Source of the DNA: Candidatus Methanoperedens sp.
GTDB lineage: Archaea > Halobacteriota > Methanosarcinia > Methanosarcinales > Methanoperedenaceae
Assembly (NCBI GenBank): GCA_028717345.1
Contig: JAQUNZ010000007.1
Span: 1-58,956, forward strand
Length of the DNA stretch: 58,956 nucleotides
Reading direction: 5' to 3'
In this document: one piece after another, positions 15,323 to 24,374 of the stretch
How positions within the stretch are numbered: position 1 is the first letter of the stretch
Layout of the letters: the number at the start of each line of letters is the position of its first letter
The notes under the pieces: model-generated
Databases searched by the model: none
What the model was told of the DNA's origin: nothing
The model's input: only the letters and a program-made list of their open reading frames with translations
Made by a program: the position numbers and the translations under genes

Positions 15323-17422
15323 ATGAGTATCCAGGAACTTAAAAAGGTTTTAATGATAAAGAGCTTAAAGGAAATACCCAGGATCGGAGAAAAAACCGCA
15401 ACGCGATTAATTGAACATTTCGGCTCGGAAAATAAGGCGATAGAGGCTATTATAAAGGGAGACATCGCAGGCATAGCCGAAATAGAAGGGATGACAGAAA
15501 AATCCGCGATATCTCTTGTACTGGAAGCGGTTGCTGCAAATGAAGGCTTTAACATCAGGGATTTTCTTAAGACCGGGGAAACCTACGAAATATATAAAAA
15601 GATCATGGCACGGATATCTGACTGTGCACACACGGATCATGCCAGGAGTAAATTACAGTTATACTTTCCATACCCCTCAGGAAAAAAAGACCGGATACTC
15701 AAACTGCAAAAAGAGCTTGAAAGCATTATAGAAACTGCTGGCAGGCTGGACGAGGAGGAACTTTCCGGTCTTTTATCAAAAGTAACGCCAGTAAAAACAG
15801 AGCTCAACATCCCTGTGATAAGGGACAGGGTCATGATCGCGACAACGCCGCAGGAATTCGAAGCTGCCAGGAATTTTCCCATCTCCGTCCACCTGGTTTC
15901 AGATGCAAGAGAAGCTGTGGACACTGCACGCGGATATTCTTATGTTTTCATAAGCAGTGGTCTAGCTGGTATGGATTTCCCTGAGGACATCGATGTTGAG
16001 GTCGTGGATATAGGGAAAGCGCAGATGTGGCAGGTAGCTCCTGAGAAAGAACTGGCTTTCTTTGTAAAAAACCTTGAATCGATAAGCTGCGCTATTTCGG
16101 TTTTCAGGATCATCAGGAAGCAAGCACCTGATTTTTGCAGTAAAATAACACAGTTTGAGATCGAACGCCTGTCCTCAGAGCTGTCCAAGCTATCAAAAGA
16201 TGCAGATTTAATTAAAGGTATAGATAATGAGATAGACCGTTGCAGCCTTATATATGAGCATTTGAACGAAGCTGTCGCTGTGGCAGAAAACCAGGCAGTC
16301 CTGGAATTTGGCTCTCTGATTGAAAAAAGCTCAGTTACGGTCAGGGGTTTTGACCTTCTGACCGCAATGGATGGAAGCGCAAGAGGGCTTTTTGAAAAGG
16401 AGATAAGGGAGAAATATAATACGGTCACAGGTAATGCCATTCGATCGCTTGCTGCTGAACTTGGATTGAATCCTGCTGAGTCACAATTCGTAAATAATTT
16501 CTTCGGTGATGAGGTATCGCATCCTGTAAAGGTTAACAGGCGCGCAGTTGATGAGCTGAAAAACCACCTGCTTCGAAATATTAATTCCAGAAAGCTCGTC
16601 CTTCTAAGAAACAGCGCGCGCGAGCTTTCAAAAATGAAAGAGACAGCATCCCTCGTCGTTCGCGAAGTGCTTGACTTTGATGTTGGTTACACAATAGCAT
16701 GTTTTTCCCGGAGGTTCAACCTGGGCATGCCTGTCATACAGAACAATAGCGGTATAGGGATCGCGGGCGGAAGAAATCTATTTCTTGATGCTGTGGTGCC
16801 GATAAATTACACTGTTGGGGCGACAAGTTTTAATGGCAGTATAAAGAAACTCAAAGACGCCAGGGTTGTACTGTTAAGCGGCGTGAATTCGGGAGGGAAG
16901 ACTTCCACGCTCGAACTGCTGGCGCAGGCTGTTATACTGGCTCATATGGGTTTTCCTGTTCCTTCAGAGCATTGTGAGATAGGGCTGGTGGAGGAATTCT
17001 ATTATTTCGGGAAGTCCAGAGGTACTATGGACGCCGGGGCTTTTGAGAGCACTATCAGGAATTTCTCATCTATCGCGAACAGAAAAAGCAAGATAGTCCT
17101 TGCTGACGAGATGGAATCGATAACAGAGCCTGGCGCATCTGCAAAGATAATTTCCGGGATACTTGAGGAGCTTGACGACAATAATGGAATCGGTGTTTTC
17201 GTGAGCCATCTTGCAGAGGCAATACTTAAGAATACTGACCATGATATTCGCGTTGACGGCATCGAGGCAAAGGGACTGGATGAGAACTTCAATCTTATCG
17301 TGGACAGGAACCCGCGCTACAATTATCTTGCCCGCAGCACTCCAGAGCTTATCGTTGAGAGGCTTGCAAGGAAGGAAAAGGGGACTGAGTTCTACAACAG
17401 GTTGTTAAGAAAATTCAAGTAG
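15323..17422 (+). CDS. MutS-related ATPase with N-terminal helix-hairpin-helix domain
   Basis: A 699-residue MutS-family protein. Residues ~10-70 form tandem helix-hairpin-helix motifs (LKEIPRIGEKTATRLIEHFG; IAEIEGMTEKSAISLVLEA). A MutS-like core and coiled regions follow. The C-terminal ATPase has Walker A GVNSGGKTST near residue 520 and Walker B IVLADEMESITEPGA near 590, with SHL further on. The mismatch-reading domain of bacterial MutS1 and the nuclease Smr domain of MutS2 are both missing, so it is not a classical mismatch repair MutS. Such archaeal proteins may act on branched DNA or recombination intermediates. Confidence 0.85.
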   Translation: MSIQELKKVLMIKSLKEIPRIGEKTATRLIEHFGSENKAIEAIIKGDIAGIAEIEGMTEKSAISLVLEAVAANEGFNIRDFLKTGETYEIYKKIMARISDCAHTDHARSKLQLYFPYPSGKKDRILKLQKELESIIETAGRLDEEELSGLLSKVTPVKTELNIPVIRDRVMIATTPQEFEAARNFPISVHLVSDAREAVDTARGYSYVFISSGLAGMDFPEDIDVEVVDIGKAQMWQVAPEKELAFFVKNLESISCAISVFRIIRKQAPDFCSKITQFEIERLSSELSKLSKDADLIKGIDNEIDRCSLIYEHLNEAVAVAENQAVLEFGSLIEKSSVTVRGFDLLTAMDGSARGLFEKEIREKYNTVTGNAIRSLAAELGLNPAESQFVNNFFGDEVSHPVKVNRRAVDELKNHLLRNINSRKLVLLRNSARELSKMKETASLVVREVLDFDVGYTIACFSRRFNLGMPVIQNNSGIGIAGGRNLFLDAVVPINYTVGATSFNGSIKKLKDARVVLLSGVNSGGKTSTLELLAQAVILAHMGFPVPSEHCEIGLVEEFYYFGKSRGTMDAGAFESTIRNFSSIANRKSKIVLADEMESITEPGASAKIISGILEELDDNNGIGVFVSHLAEAILKNTDHDIRVDGIEAKGLDENFNLIVDRNPRYNYLARSTPELIVERLARKEKGTEFYNRLLRKFK

Positions 17423-17496
17423 TTCAGAAAATAGGTTTCAGGAATGATAAAGTATAATACGCTTAGTGACTAACCTATATCATAGGGGTTTTAAAT

Positions 17497-18078
17497 ATGC
17501 CATACGAACAAAAAAATTTTGACGCTCTGCTGGGCACAAAAGGTCTGAGCGACACTCTGCTTAAGAACCACTTCACCCTTTACCAGGGCTATGTAACGAA
17601 CACGAACAAAGTCAGTGACACCCTCAGCGCGCTTGCAAAGGAAGGAAAGACGACTGCTCCTGAGTACGCCGAGCTAAAACGCAGGTTCGGCTGGGAATGG
17701 AATGGTATGAGGCTGCACGAATTATATTTTGGGAATATGGTCAAAGGCGGCAAACCGATCGATAAAAACAGTAATTTATCCAGGAAGATCGCTGCGGATT
17801 TTGGCTCTTACGAGAACTGGGAGAAGGATTTCAAAGCCACAGGGACAATGCGCGGCATCGGATGGGTCATACTGTATCATGATGCAGCAACGGGACGGCT
17901 CTTTAATACGTGGATAAATGAGCACGATGTGGGACATCTCTCCGGGGCGACACCACTTCTTATAATGGATGTCTTTGAACATGCCTATATGGTAGATTAC
18001 GGGCTCAAGAAAGCGGATTATATCGAGGCTTTCTTCAATGCTATCAACTGGACTGCGGCTGGAGCAAGGTTAAAATAA
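17497..18078 (+). CDS. sod: Superoxide dismutase (Fe/Mn family)
   Basis: A 193-residue cytosolic Fe/Mn-type superoxide dismutase converting superoxide to peroxide and oxygen. The metal ligands are visible: His in LLKNHFTLYQGYV, His in RLHELYFGNM, and Asp and His in MDVFEHAYMVDY. Metal choice (Fe, Mn or cambialistic) cannot be read with certainty. It has its own TATA-like promoter (AAGTATAATAC, about 17450) and a downstream stem-loop terminator, so it is monocistronic. In an anaerobe this is an oxygen-defence gene. Confidence 0.93.
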   Translation: MPYEQKNFDALLGTKGLSDTLLKNHFTLYQGYVTNTNKVSDTLSALAKEGKTTAPEYAELKRRFGWEWNGMRLHELYFGNMVKGGKPIDKNSNLSRKIAADFGSYENWEKDFKATGTMRGIGWVILYHDAATGRLFNTWINEHDVGHLSGATPLLIMDVFEHAYMVDYGLKKADYIEAFFNAINWTAAGARLK

Positions 18079-18088
18079 GAAAAATATG

Positions 18089-18120
18089 AAAATGAATCCG
18101 TTGAAAATTCATTTTTTTTT
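18089..18120 (+). terminator. Stem-loop terminator after sod
   Basis: AAAATGAAT (18089-18097) pairs with ATTCATTTT, with an 8-9 base loop, followed by a run of T. It lies 11 bases after the sod stop and also just beyond the 3' end of the convergent vapC gene. Confidence 0.6.
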
Positions 18121-18136
18121 CTGAGATAAACTTACG

Positions 18137-18514
18137 CTAGAACAATTCCAGTTCTTCAAAACCATCAAAGTGGTCTTTATTAAAAGTGAATAATTTGTAA
18201 CCTCGATTTATCGCAACTGCTGCTATCATTGCATCAAACCTGGGAATCTTATTCCCTTTTTTCTCTGCTTTCACTTCAAGTAGGGCAGAGAGAGCTGCAT
18301 CTTCTTTCGTGAAGTCCACAACCTCAAGCAGCATTATTCTCTCGGATTTTTGCTTATCAGCATATTTGAACATACCATACAGGATTTCATGAAGATTCAA
18401 TGATGTGAGGGATATATCTTCCCCGGCGTCCTCAATTCTCTGCAAAGCGACTGCCCCTTTATTTGAGTTCTTATCGAAAATTTCAATAAGAACATCAGTA
18501 TCAGCAAGAATCAA
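18137..18514 (-). CDS. vapC: PIN-domain ribonuclease toxin (VapC family)
   Basis: A 125-residue PIN-domain protein, a predicted Mg-dependent RNase. Acidic residues are in place: Asp in MILADTDVLIEIF at the start, Glu in SLNLHEILYGMF, and Asp in IPRFDAMIAAVAINRG. It starts at TTG 18514, overlapping the vapB stop (TTGA) and preceded by the good binding site GGAGCTAAGG, so its synthesis is coupled to the antitoxin. Confidence 0.88.
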   Translation of the reverse strand: MILADTDVLIEIFDKNSNKGAVALQRIEDAGEDISLTSLNLHEILYGMFKYADKQKSERIMLLEVVDFTKEDAALSALLEVKAEKKGNKIPRFDAMIAAVAINRGYKLFTFNKDHFDGFEELELF

Positions 18515-18726
18515 TACCTTAGCTCCTTTCTTTTATCAGATAACTCTTTCAAAAGAGCTTCTTTATTTCTGAATTCAATCGAGCTTCTCAATTCTTTAAG
18601 TTTATCAATATTTCTTCGGGATTTCACAATCCTTTCAAAAAAATTGCTGAAGCTCTCGTTTGCTCCCTTTATCGAAAGGAGCATTCTGTAAATATCTTCG
18701 CGTATGGTTATGGTCTTGGTTGTCAT
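18511..18726 (-). CDS. vapB: VapB-type antitoxin
   Basis: A 71-residue antitoxin starting MTTKTITIREDIYRMLLSIK, a ribbon-helix-helix-like DNA-binding N-terminus, followed by a charged helix (IEFRNKEALLKELSDKRKEL) that would wrap the toxin. I chose ATG 18726 rather than the in-frame TTG at 18732. The palindrome at 18731-18754 directly upstream is the likely autoregulation site. Confidence 0.82.
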   Translation of the reverse strand: MTTKTITIREDIYRMLLSIKGANESFSNFFERIVKSRRNIDKLKELRSSIEFRNKEALLKELSDKRKELRY

Positions 18727-18730
18727 AAGC

Positions 18731-18754
18731 AAACATATGTTTAAACATATATTT
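18731..18754. promoter_or_regulatory. Candidate vapBC operator, tandem AAACATAT boxes
   Basis: AAACATATGTTT (18731-18742) is a perfect 12-base palindrome and is followed directly by the near-copy AAACATATATTT (18743-18754). It lies five bases from the vapB start and overlaps the TATA region, the usual place for VapB-VapC autorepression. Confidence 0.6.
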
Positions 18755-18894
18755 AAATTTAATTCAAATTAACCAACTCCATATTTTTACCTCCAAATCA
18801 TATTGATGTCAGATAATATATATATTCTATCACCCATTATATCTTTAAAAAAGGAGAGTTATCCCCATACGCCTTAAGGATATCAAGAGCAGCT

Positions 18895-19488
18895 ATGAAT
18901 GAAATTACAACCTTTGTGTTCTATTTTCTTGCGTTCGCATTAATACACAGCGTTCTTGCCACGGATAATTTCAAGAAAAAGGCTGAAAAAATACTGAAAA
19001 ACAATTTCAGATTTTACAGGATCATCTATAACATCATCAGTTTTCTCACAGCAGCGCCTGCCTTTCTTGTCTGGTGGATATCATCATCTTCGACATCTAT
19101 TATCTACAGCCTTCCTGAATATTTGTCTCCTTTTTTGACATTATTACGCCTCCTCGCCATCGGGCTTTTCGGATACGCTTTGTTTCAGATAGATATGCTT
19201 GAATTTGCAGGGCTAAGAAAGAAGAAGATCGATAGCGAGCTCATTACAGACGGAGTATACAGGATAATGCGCCACCCTCTTTACGCTGCTATAATAATCC
19301 TGTTATTCACAAAAAATAAAATGACTGTTCTCGACCTGGCAGCGGCAGTGCTTGTTTCTTTGTACCTTATTATTGGAGCGTTCATCGAAGAGAGACGGCT
19401 TGTTTCTTCCTTTGGGGACAGATACAGGAAATATCAGGAACAGGTCTCAATGTTCGTTCCTGTAAAGTGGATTATTAAGAGGATATAA
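18895..19488 (+). CDS. Isoprenylcysteine methyltransferase-like membrane protein
   Basis: A 197-residue integral membrane protein with four to five hydrophobic segments. The C-terminal half has the ICMT/PEMT-type SAM-binding signature: DGVYRIMRHPLYAAIIILL near residues 121-139 and EERRLVSSFGDRYRKYQEQV near 166-185. Family members methylate prenylcysteines or phospholipids; NnrU-like proteins are relatives. The substrate here is unknown. It is followed closely by the EamA transporter gene. Confidence 0.8.
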   Translation: MNEITTFVFYFLAFALIHSVLATDNFKKKAEKILKNNFRFYRIIYNIISFLTAAPAFLVWWISSSSTSIIYSLPEYLSPFLTLLRLLAIGLFGYALFQIDMLEFAGLRKKKIDSELITDGVYRIMRHPLYAAIIILLFTKNKMTVLDLAAAVLVSLYLIIGAFIEERRLVSSFGDRYRKYQEQVSMFVPVKWIIKRI

Positions 19489-19512
19489 GGCGCTGCCTGT
19501 TGAAATTTTGAG

Positions 19513-20379
19513 GTGTATTTGTCTTATTTCAAAGGTTACTCCCAGGTGATCGCAGCAAGCATCCTTTACGGGCTGATAGGGATTTTCATAAAGCTCATCA
19601 CAGATATGCCGATCGGCTCAATAATTTTCTTCAGGCTTCTTTTCGCGCTCGGTGCAATAACCCTGTATCTTGCTCTCTCAGGCAGGTTTTTTGAGTTAAA
19701 ACTCACGGAAAAAAAGAGCTACCTGCTTATGCTGGGGTTATTCGAGGCTGCTGCTGTGATGGCTAATTTTTATTCCATCAGGTACACCACGGTATCTGTC
19801 GCAGTCTTACTGCTTTATACCACGCCTATATATGTCACACTCCTTTCACCTATTGTGCTGAAAGAGAATATCACGCGCCGCAGTATTATTGCGCTTATGA
19901 TTTCAATAACCGGAGTGGTTCTGGTGGTCCAGCCCCAGACCCTGAATGGAATAAATATTATCGGTGTGGCGCTGGGACTTGCCTCTGGCATATTATTCGC
20001 TTTGATGATACTGACTTCAAGGAAGATCAGGGATATTTATTCTGGCACAGCCCAGGCGACATGGTCTATGATCGTATCATTGATAGTATTTTCACCTTTT
20101 GCGTTTGCTGTAAGCATGGATGTGCTGAATAATCACATGCAGCTACTCATATTGTTCGGATTGATACCTACTGCGATCGGAGGGATACTTTATTTCAGCG
20201 GACTCAGGCTCATAAAAGCCCAGAGCGCAAGCATAATAAGCCTGATTGAGCCAGTCAGCGCTGTGGTCTTTGCGTTCATCATCCTGAGTGAACCGATCGC
20301 TATTGCCACTGTCATTGGAGGAGTGTTCATATTACTTGGAGCCGGTCTGATAAGCAGGGAGAACACATCGAATCAGTAA
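19513..20379 (+). CDS. EamA-family (DMT superfamily) transporter
   Basis: A 288-residue membrane protein with ten predicted helices in two repeated EamA halves (each with a conserved Gly/Pro pattern: LYGLIGIFIKLITDMP; LGLASGILFALMILTSRKI). Members export amino acids or metabolites; the substrate cannot be assigned. The start is GTG at 19513, after TTGAGGT. The stop is four bases before the convergent HtrA gene. Confidence 0.88.
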   Translation: MYLSYFKGYSQVIAASILYGLIGIFIKLITDMPIGSIIFFRLLFALGAITLYLALSGRFFELKLTEKKSYLLMLGLFEAAAVMANFYSIRYTTVSVAVLLLYTTPIYVTLLSPIVLKENITRRSIIALMISITGVVLVVQPQTLNGINIIGVALGLASGILFALMILTSRKIRDIYSGTAQATWSMIVSLIVFSPFAFAVSMDVLNNHMQLLILFGLIPTAIGGILYFSGLRLIKAQSASIISLIEPVSAVVFAFIILSEPIAIATVIGGVFILLGAGLISRENTSNQ

Positions 20380-20382
20380 TGA

Positions 20383-21363
20383 TCAGTGAGTTTGCGGTCT
20401 CATTGAAGGTGACTTCTCAAGAACGGTCTTAAGCTTCATATTGCCCTGTCCCCTCCACAATTCCACCGTGACACGGTCACCGACTTTATGCTTATTCATA
20501 ACTTTTATCAGGTCGCGCACGCTGTTTATCTGCACGTCATCCATGCGTACAAGGACATCTCCTGCCTCTATGCCAGACCTTTCTGCCTCGCTTCCAGGCA
20601 CTATCATTGTCACCATAACTCCTTTTTCGACCTTCAGGTTGTAATAACCCACCATCTTAGGATTTACATCAACTGCATTCATGCTTATCCAGGGTCTCAC
20701 GATCTCACCATGCTCCCTGAGCTGTTCAGCTACCCACATGGCAGGCTGGATTGGTATGGCAAAGCCGATGCCCTGGGCAAAAGGTATAATGGCGCTGTTG
20801 ATCCCTATCACCACGCCTTTACTGTTGATGAGCGGTCCTCCGCTGTTTCCAGGATTGATAGCAGCATCGGTCTGTATCAGTCCTTCCATGAAGGTAGCCT
20901 CTGTCTGGATCGAGCGGTTAAGTGCGCTAACAACGCCTGCAGTTACAGTGGGTCCACCAACGAGACCAAGGGGGCTGCCGATCGCTATTGCCATCTGACC
21001 TATCCTGAGAGCGTTATTTTTTGCCATCTCCGGTACCGGCAGGTCGGTTGCATCTATGTGGATGACCGCAAGGTCCATCATCACATCGATGCCACGAAGT
21101 TCTCCCGGGAACGTCCTGCCATCTTCCAGAGACACTTTTATCTCTTGTGAACCAAGTACCACATGCGCATTGGTGAGGATGCAGCCCTCTTTATCGATTA
21201 TAAAGCCTGAGCCCACGCCTGGTACAGGATGAACATGCAGGTATGCATCCTTCATCAGTTTTACTTCGCTAATGTTCACAACGCTCGGTATTACCTTTTC
21301 CACAGCCGAGGTAACGATATCGTCAAAATCCATGATATTCATCTCCCATAACTCTATAGCCAC
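20383..21363 (-). CDS. HtrA/DegP-like serine protease with PDZ domain
   Basis: A 326-residue trypsin-fold protease. The catalytic triad is visible: His67 (LTNAHVVLG), Asp97 (MMDLAVIHI) and Ser174 (NPGNSGGPL). A single PDZ domain occupies about residues 225-315 ([20 protein letters not shown]). No signal peptide or membrane anchor is seen, so it appears cytosolic, unlike most bacterial DegP proteins. It probably handles protein quality control. ATGs at codons 8 and 11 are alternative starts. It diverges from the GMP synthase gene. Confidence 0.9.
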   Translation of the reverse strand: MAIELWEMNIMDFDDIVTSAVEKVIPSVVNISEVKLMKDAYLHVHPVPGVGSGFIIDKEGCILTNAHVVLGSQEIKVSLEDGRTFPGELRGIDVMMDLAVIHIDATDLPVPEMAKNNALRIGQMAIAIGSPLGLVGGPTVTAGVVSALNRSIQTEATFMEGLIQTDAAINPGNSGGPLINSKGVVIGINSAIIPFAQGIGFAIPIQPAMWVAEQLREHGEIVRPWISMNAVDVNPKMVGYYNLKVEKGVMVTMIVPGSEAERSGIEAGDVLVRMDDVQINSVRDLIKVMNKHKVGDRVTVELWRGQGNMKLKTVLEKSPSMRPQTH

Positions 21364-21458
21364 TTATCATATTTGAAATCATTTATTGCTGGAAGATTTT
21401 TAAAAGATATGTGATCCATGTAAAACCATTTAAAGCAGGAAAAATATGTAGGAGTGGA

Positions 21459-22373
21459 ATGGTAAAAGTTGATAAATTCATCCATGACAGCATCGGGAAG
21501 ATAAAAAAAGACGTGAAAGGCAGGGCAATTATCGCACTCTCAGGGGGTGTGGATAGCTCGGTCTGCGCAGTGCTGGCTCACAGGGCGATCGGAGACCAGC
21601 TTACGCCTATATACATCGACACAGGACTTATGCGCAAAGGGGAAACTGAAAGGATAAAGAAAATATTCGCGAGCATGAACCTAACGGTGGTAGATGGTAA
21701 AGAGAATTTCCTTCGCGCGTTGAAAGGTCAGACAGACCCCGAAAAAAAAAGAAAGGCAGTGGGCGAGGCTTTTATCAGGGAATTTGAGAAAGAAGCCCGA
21801 AAACTGGGCGCGAGATACCTTATCCAGGGGACGATCTATCCGGACAGGATTGAATCGGAAGGCGGTATCAAGAGCCACCACAACGTGGGCGGTCTTCCAT
21901 CTGTTATTGATTTTGAAGGTATTGTCGAGCCTATCACAGACCTGTACAAGGATGAGGTGCGTGAAGTGGCAAGGGCGCTTGGGCTTCCAAAGGAGATATC
22001 TGACAGGATGCCGTTCCCCGGACCAGGACTATCGGTCAGGATTATCGGAGAAGTGACTGAGGAAAAGCTTGAGGTTGTGAGAGCTGCAAACGCGATCGTG
22101 GAAGAGGAACTGGTGGAGCAGTTCGCACCATGGCAGACCTTTGCTGCACTTATCGAAAAAGGGACAGGCGTGAAGGGCGATAACCGCGTTCACGGCTGGA
22201 TAATCGCAGTGCGTGCCGTGAGTTCAAGGGACGGGATGACAGCAGAGGCGATGGAGCTTCCGTGGGATGTGCTGAGGAAGATAGAGTCGCGCATTACTTC
22301 TGAGATACCAAGCGTAGCAAGGGTGCTTTATGATATCACGCCGAAGCCGCCGGCGACGATAGAGTTTGAATGA
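21459..22373 (+). CDS. guaAB: GMP synthase subunit B (ATP pyrophosphatase)
   Basis: A 304-residue PP-loop enzyme that adenylates XMP and aminates it to GMP, using ammonia from a separate glutaminase subunit. The PP-loop is [10 protein letters not shown] near residues 26-35. The GMP synthase dimerisation region is [20 protein letters not shown], and the C-terminus [12 protein letters not shown] is typical. I chose ATG 21459 because GGAG lies six bases upstream; a frame from 21411 adds residues with no family match. The A subunit is not in the window. Confidence 0.94.
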   Translation: MVKVDKFIHDSIGKIKKDVKGRAIIALSGGVDSSVCAVLAHRAIGDQLTPIYIDTGLMRKGETERIKKIFASMNLTVVDGKENFLRALKGQTDPEKKRKAVGEAFIREFEKEARKLGARYLIQGTIYPDRIESEGGIKSHHNVGGLPSVIDFEGIVEPITDLYKDEVREVARALGLPKEISDRMPFPGPGLSVRIIGEVTEEKLEVVRAANAIVEEELVEQFAPWQTFAALIEKGTGVKGDNRVHGWIIAVRAVSSRDGMTAEAMELPWDVLRKIESRITSEIPSVARVLYDITPKPPATIEFE

Positions 22374-22438
22374 TGGAATTTATGTAATATATTGCTCCGA
22401 TGGTTGTTGTCATAACCAGGGGTAAAAGTTGGGCAATC

Positions 22439-23185
22439 TCACACCCCTATCCTCTCCCCGCACTCATTCCTCCTGTAAACCCCGAACTCGGTCTTCTTCA
22501 AAACATCCCCTGAGAACACAGGTCCGTCCTTGCATACCCTCAGCCCGTCCACACAGCACGCCCCGCATATCCCCAGACCGCATTTGACGTAGCGGTGGAG
22601 GCTGAACTGCGCCTTTTTTGGCGTGACTTTATCGAGTACCTTTTTCATCATTATTTCAGGTCCGCAGCAGTATATCTGATCATATTTTTTTCCATCTTCG
22701 AGCAGTTGTGTCACATACCCGTGCTTTCCTTCAGTGCCGTCGTCAGTGGCGATCCGCACTTCCCCGACTGCTTCAAAGCGTTTTCTGAACAGCAGTTCCT
22801 CTTTCGTCTTTGCGCCAAGAAGCGTGGTAATTTTAGCGCCTTCTGCTCCGGCTTTTTCAGCAAGCGGCGCAAGGGGAGCGGCGCCGACCCCCCCTGAGAC
22901 TAACAGGATTCGCCCTTTCCTGACATCGAACCCGTTGCCAAAAGGTCCCCTTATTCCAACAGAGTCGCATTCGTTTAGTTCGAACAGCGCCGAAGTCGCA
23001 TGTCCGACCTTCTGCACTGTTATCGCATTCTCATATGAGAGCGCCATTGGTATCTCATCCACACCCCGTATCCACAACATCACGAATTGTCCCGGGATAA
23101 CTTCGAAAGACGTATCAAAGAAAAACGTCCTTATAGTCGGGGTCTCCTCCACAACTTTTGTAATTATCGCATTAACAGGTCTCAT
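22439..23185 (-). CDS. pyrK: Dihydroorotate dehydrogenase electron transfer subunit
   Basis: A 248-residue flavin/2Fe-2S protein. The FAD region has VGIRGPFGNGFDV, the NAD-binding region LLVSGGVGAAPLAPL, and the 2Fe-2S cluster CGLGICGACCVDGLRVC near residues 205-222. It passes electrons from PyrD-bound FMN to NAD in pyrimidine synthesis. Its start overlaps the end of pyrD by four bases, forming a two-gene operon. Confidence 0.93.
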   Translation of the reverse strand: MRPVNAIITKVVEETPTIRTFFFDTSFEVIPGQFVMLWIRGVDEIPMALSYENAITVQKVGHATSALFELNECDSVGIRGPFGNGFDVRKGRILLVSGGVGAAPLAPLAEKAGAEGAKITTLLGAKTKEELLFRKRFEAVGEVRIATDDGTEGKHGYVTQLLEDGKKYDQIYCCGPEIMMKKVLDKVTPKKAQFSLHRYVKCGLGICGACCVDGLRVCKDGPVFSGDVLKKTEFGVYRRNECGERIGV

Positions 23186-24072
23186 TTTTTATGCGCCATC
23201 CCGTATATGTCTTTCATAGTCCATTGTTTTTCTTTCAGGAACGCTTGCATGCATGATGAAATATCATTGAAGATGTTGATATTGTTCCCCACTGCTGACC
23301 CTATCTGCACCGCCTTTGCGCCAGCCATAATGAACTCCACAGCATCCTTCCAGTCAGATATCCCGCCAACGCCGATCACCGGGATATCAAGCGTTTCGTA
23401 GAGGTCATAGACGCATTTTATCGCCACCGGCTTAATGGCTCTCCCTGAGAGCCCGCCGAACTTGTTTCCCAGTATGGGATAACCACTTTCGATATCTATT
23501 GCCATTGCCCTTACTGTGTTGATCGCAACAACAGCATCAGCCCCGCCACGCTGCGCTGCAAGCCCGATGCTCTTGATATCTGTGACATTTGGAGTGAGCT
23601 TTACCCAGACTGGGGTGTTTGTGGCGCTTTTTACAGCTTTTGTGATCTCCTCAACAAGATTAGGGTCTGAACCCACCTGGGCGCCGTAGCCACAGGCATG
23701 GGGGCAGCTCACATTGAGCTCAAAAGCATCGGCGCGGAGCGATCCTGCTATTTCTGAAAACTCATCAGCGCCTGCTCCGAATATGCTTGCGATAACCGGT
23801 ACTCTGCCCTCCTTTGCCATGTCTATCTCACCCTGGAAATTCTTATAAGATGGATTCGGAAGACCCATTGCGTTCAGATAGCCGCAGTCCACTTCCACCA
23901 TGCTCGGATTGCTGTGCCCGCTCTTTGGTCCTACCCCTATGGATTTTGTAACAACGGCGCCAGCGCCGCCTTCTGCCATCCTCTTTAATGAGCCTCCGGT
24001 CGTACCCATGATGCCGGCGGCGAGCATCAGGGGATTTTTAAGCTTTAATCCTGTTAATGAAAGTGAGAGCAT
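23182..24072 (-). CDS. pyrD: Dihydroorotate dehydrogenase, catalytic subunit (class 1B)
   Basis: A 296-residue FMN enzyme oxidising dihydroorotate to orotate. Cys123 (ELNVSCPHACGYG) is the class 1 catalytic base. FMN-binding stretches include NPLMLAAGIMGTTG and VIGVGGISDWKDAVEFIMAG. The partner pyrK overlaps its end, which marks it as the NAD-linked class 1B. It lies downstream of tRNA-Met on the same strand. Confidence 0.94.
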   Translation of the reverse strand: MLSLSLTGLKLKNPLMLAAGIMGTTGGSLKRMAEGGAGAVVTKSIGVGPKSGHSNPSMVEVDCGYLNAMGLPNPSYKNFQGEIDMAKEGRVPVIASIFGAGADEFSEIAGSLRADAFELNVSCPHACGYGAQVGSDPNLVEEITKAVKSATNTPVWVKLTPNVTDIKSIGLAAQRGGADAVVAINTVRAMAIDIESGYPILGNKFGGLSGRAIKPVAIKCVYDLYETLDIPVIGVGGISDWKDAVEFIMAGAKAVQIGSAVGNNINIFNDISSCMQAFLKEKQWTMKDIYGMAHKK

Positions 24073-24126
24073 TCTGTCAAATTACGCTTGATAAATACAT
24101 AGTTCTTTTTATTAAAAATAGATTGA

Positions 24127-24201
24127 TGGGCCCGACCGGAGTTGAACCGGTGACCTCCCGGTTATGAGCCGGGCGCTCTAACCTGACTAAGCTACGGGCC
24201 C
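24127..24201 (-). tRNA. tRNA-Met (anticodon CAT, probably elongator)
   Basis: A 75-base cloverleaf with acceptor GGGCCCG/CGGGCCC. The anticodon loop CTCATAA lies in stem CCCGG/CCGGG, giving CAT. The D arm TAGCTTAGTCAGGTTAGAGC and a T arm with GGTTCAACTCC are visible. It lacks initiator features such as the three G-C pairs placed for fMet. A lysidine/agmatidine-type tRNA-Ile(CAT) is the alternative. Confidence 0.88.
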
Positions 24202-24217
24202 CTGAATTTCTTTTGAA

Positions 24218-24290
24218 CGCCGCCAACAGGGCTCGAACCTGTGACATCCTGGTTAACAGCCAGGCACTCTACCAGCTGAGTTATGGCGGC
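24218..24290 (-). tRNA. tRNA-Asn (anticodon GTT)
   Basis: A 73-base cloverleaf with acceptor GCCGCCA/TGGCGGC and discriminator G. The anticodon loop CTGTTAA gives GTT. It lies 16 bases upstream of tRNA-Met on the same strand, so the two are probably co-transcribed. Confidence 0.93.
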
Positions 24291-24374
24291 TCATACCATA
24301 TCAGAGCCTCTTAAAAGGCATACTTTGATTTAAGCCTTTTTGTTATCATCCTGAATTTCTGGATATTGATCATG

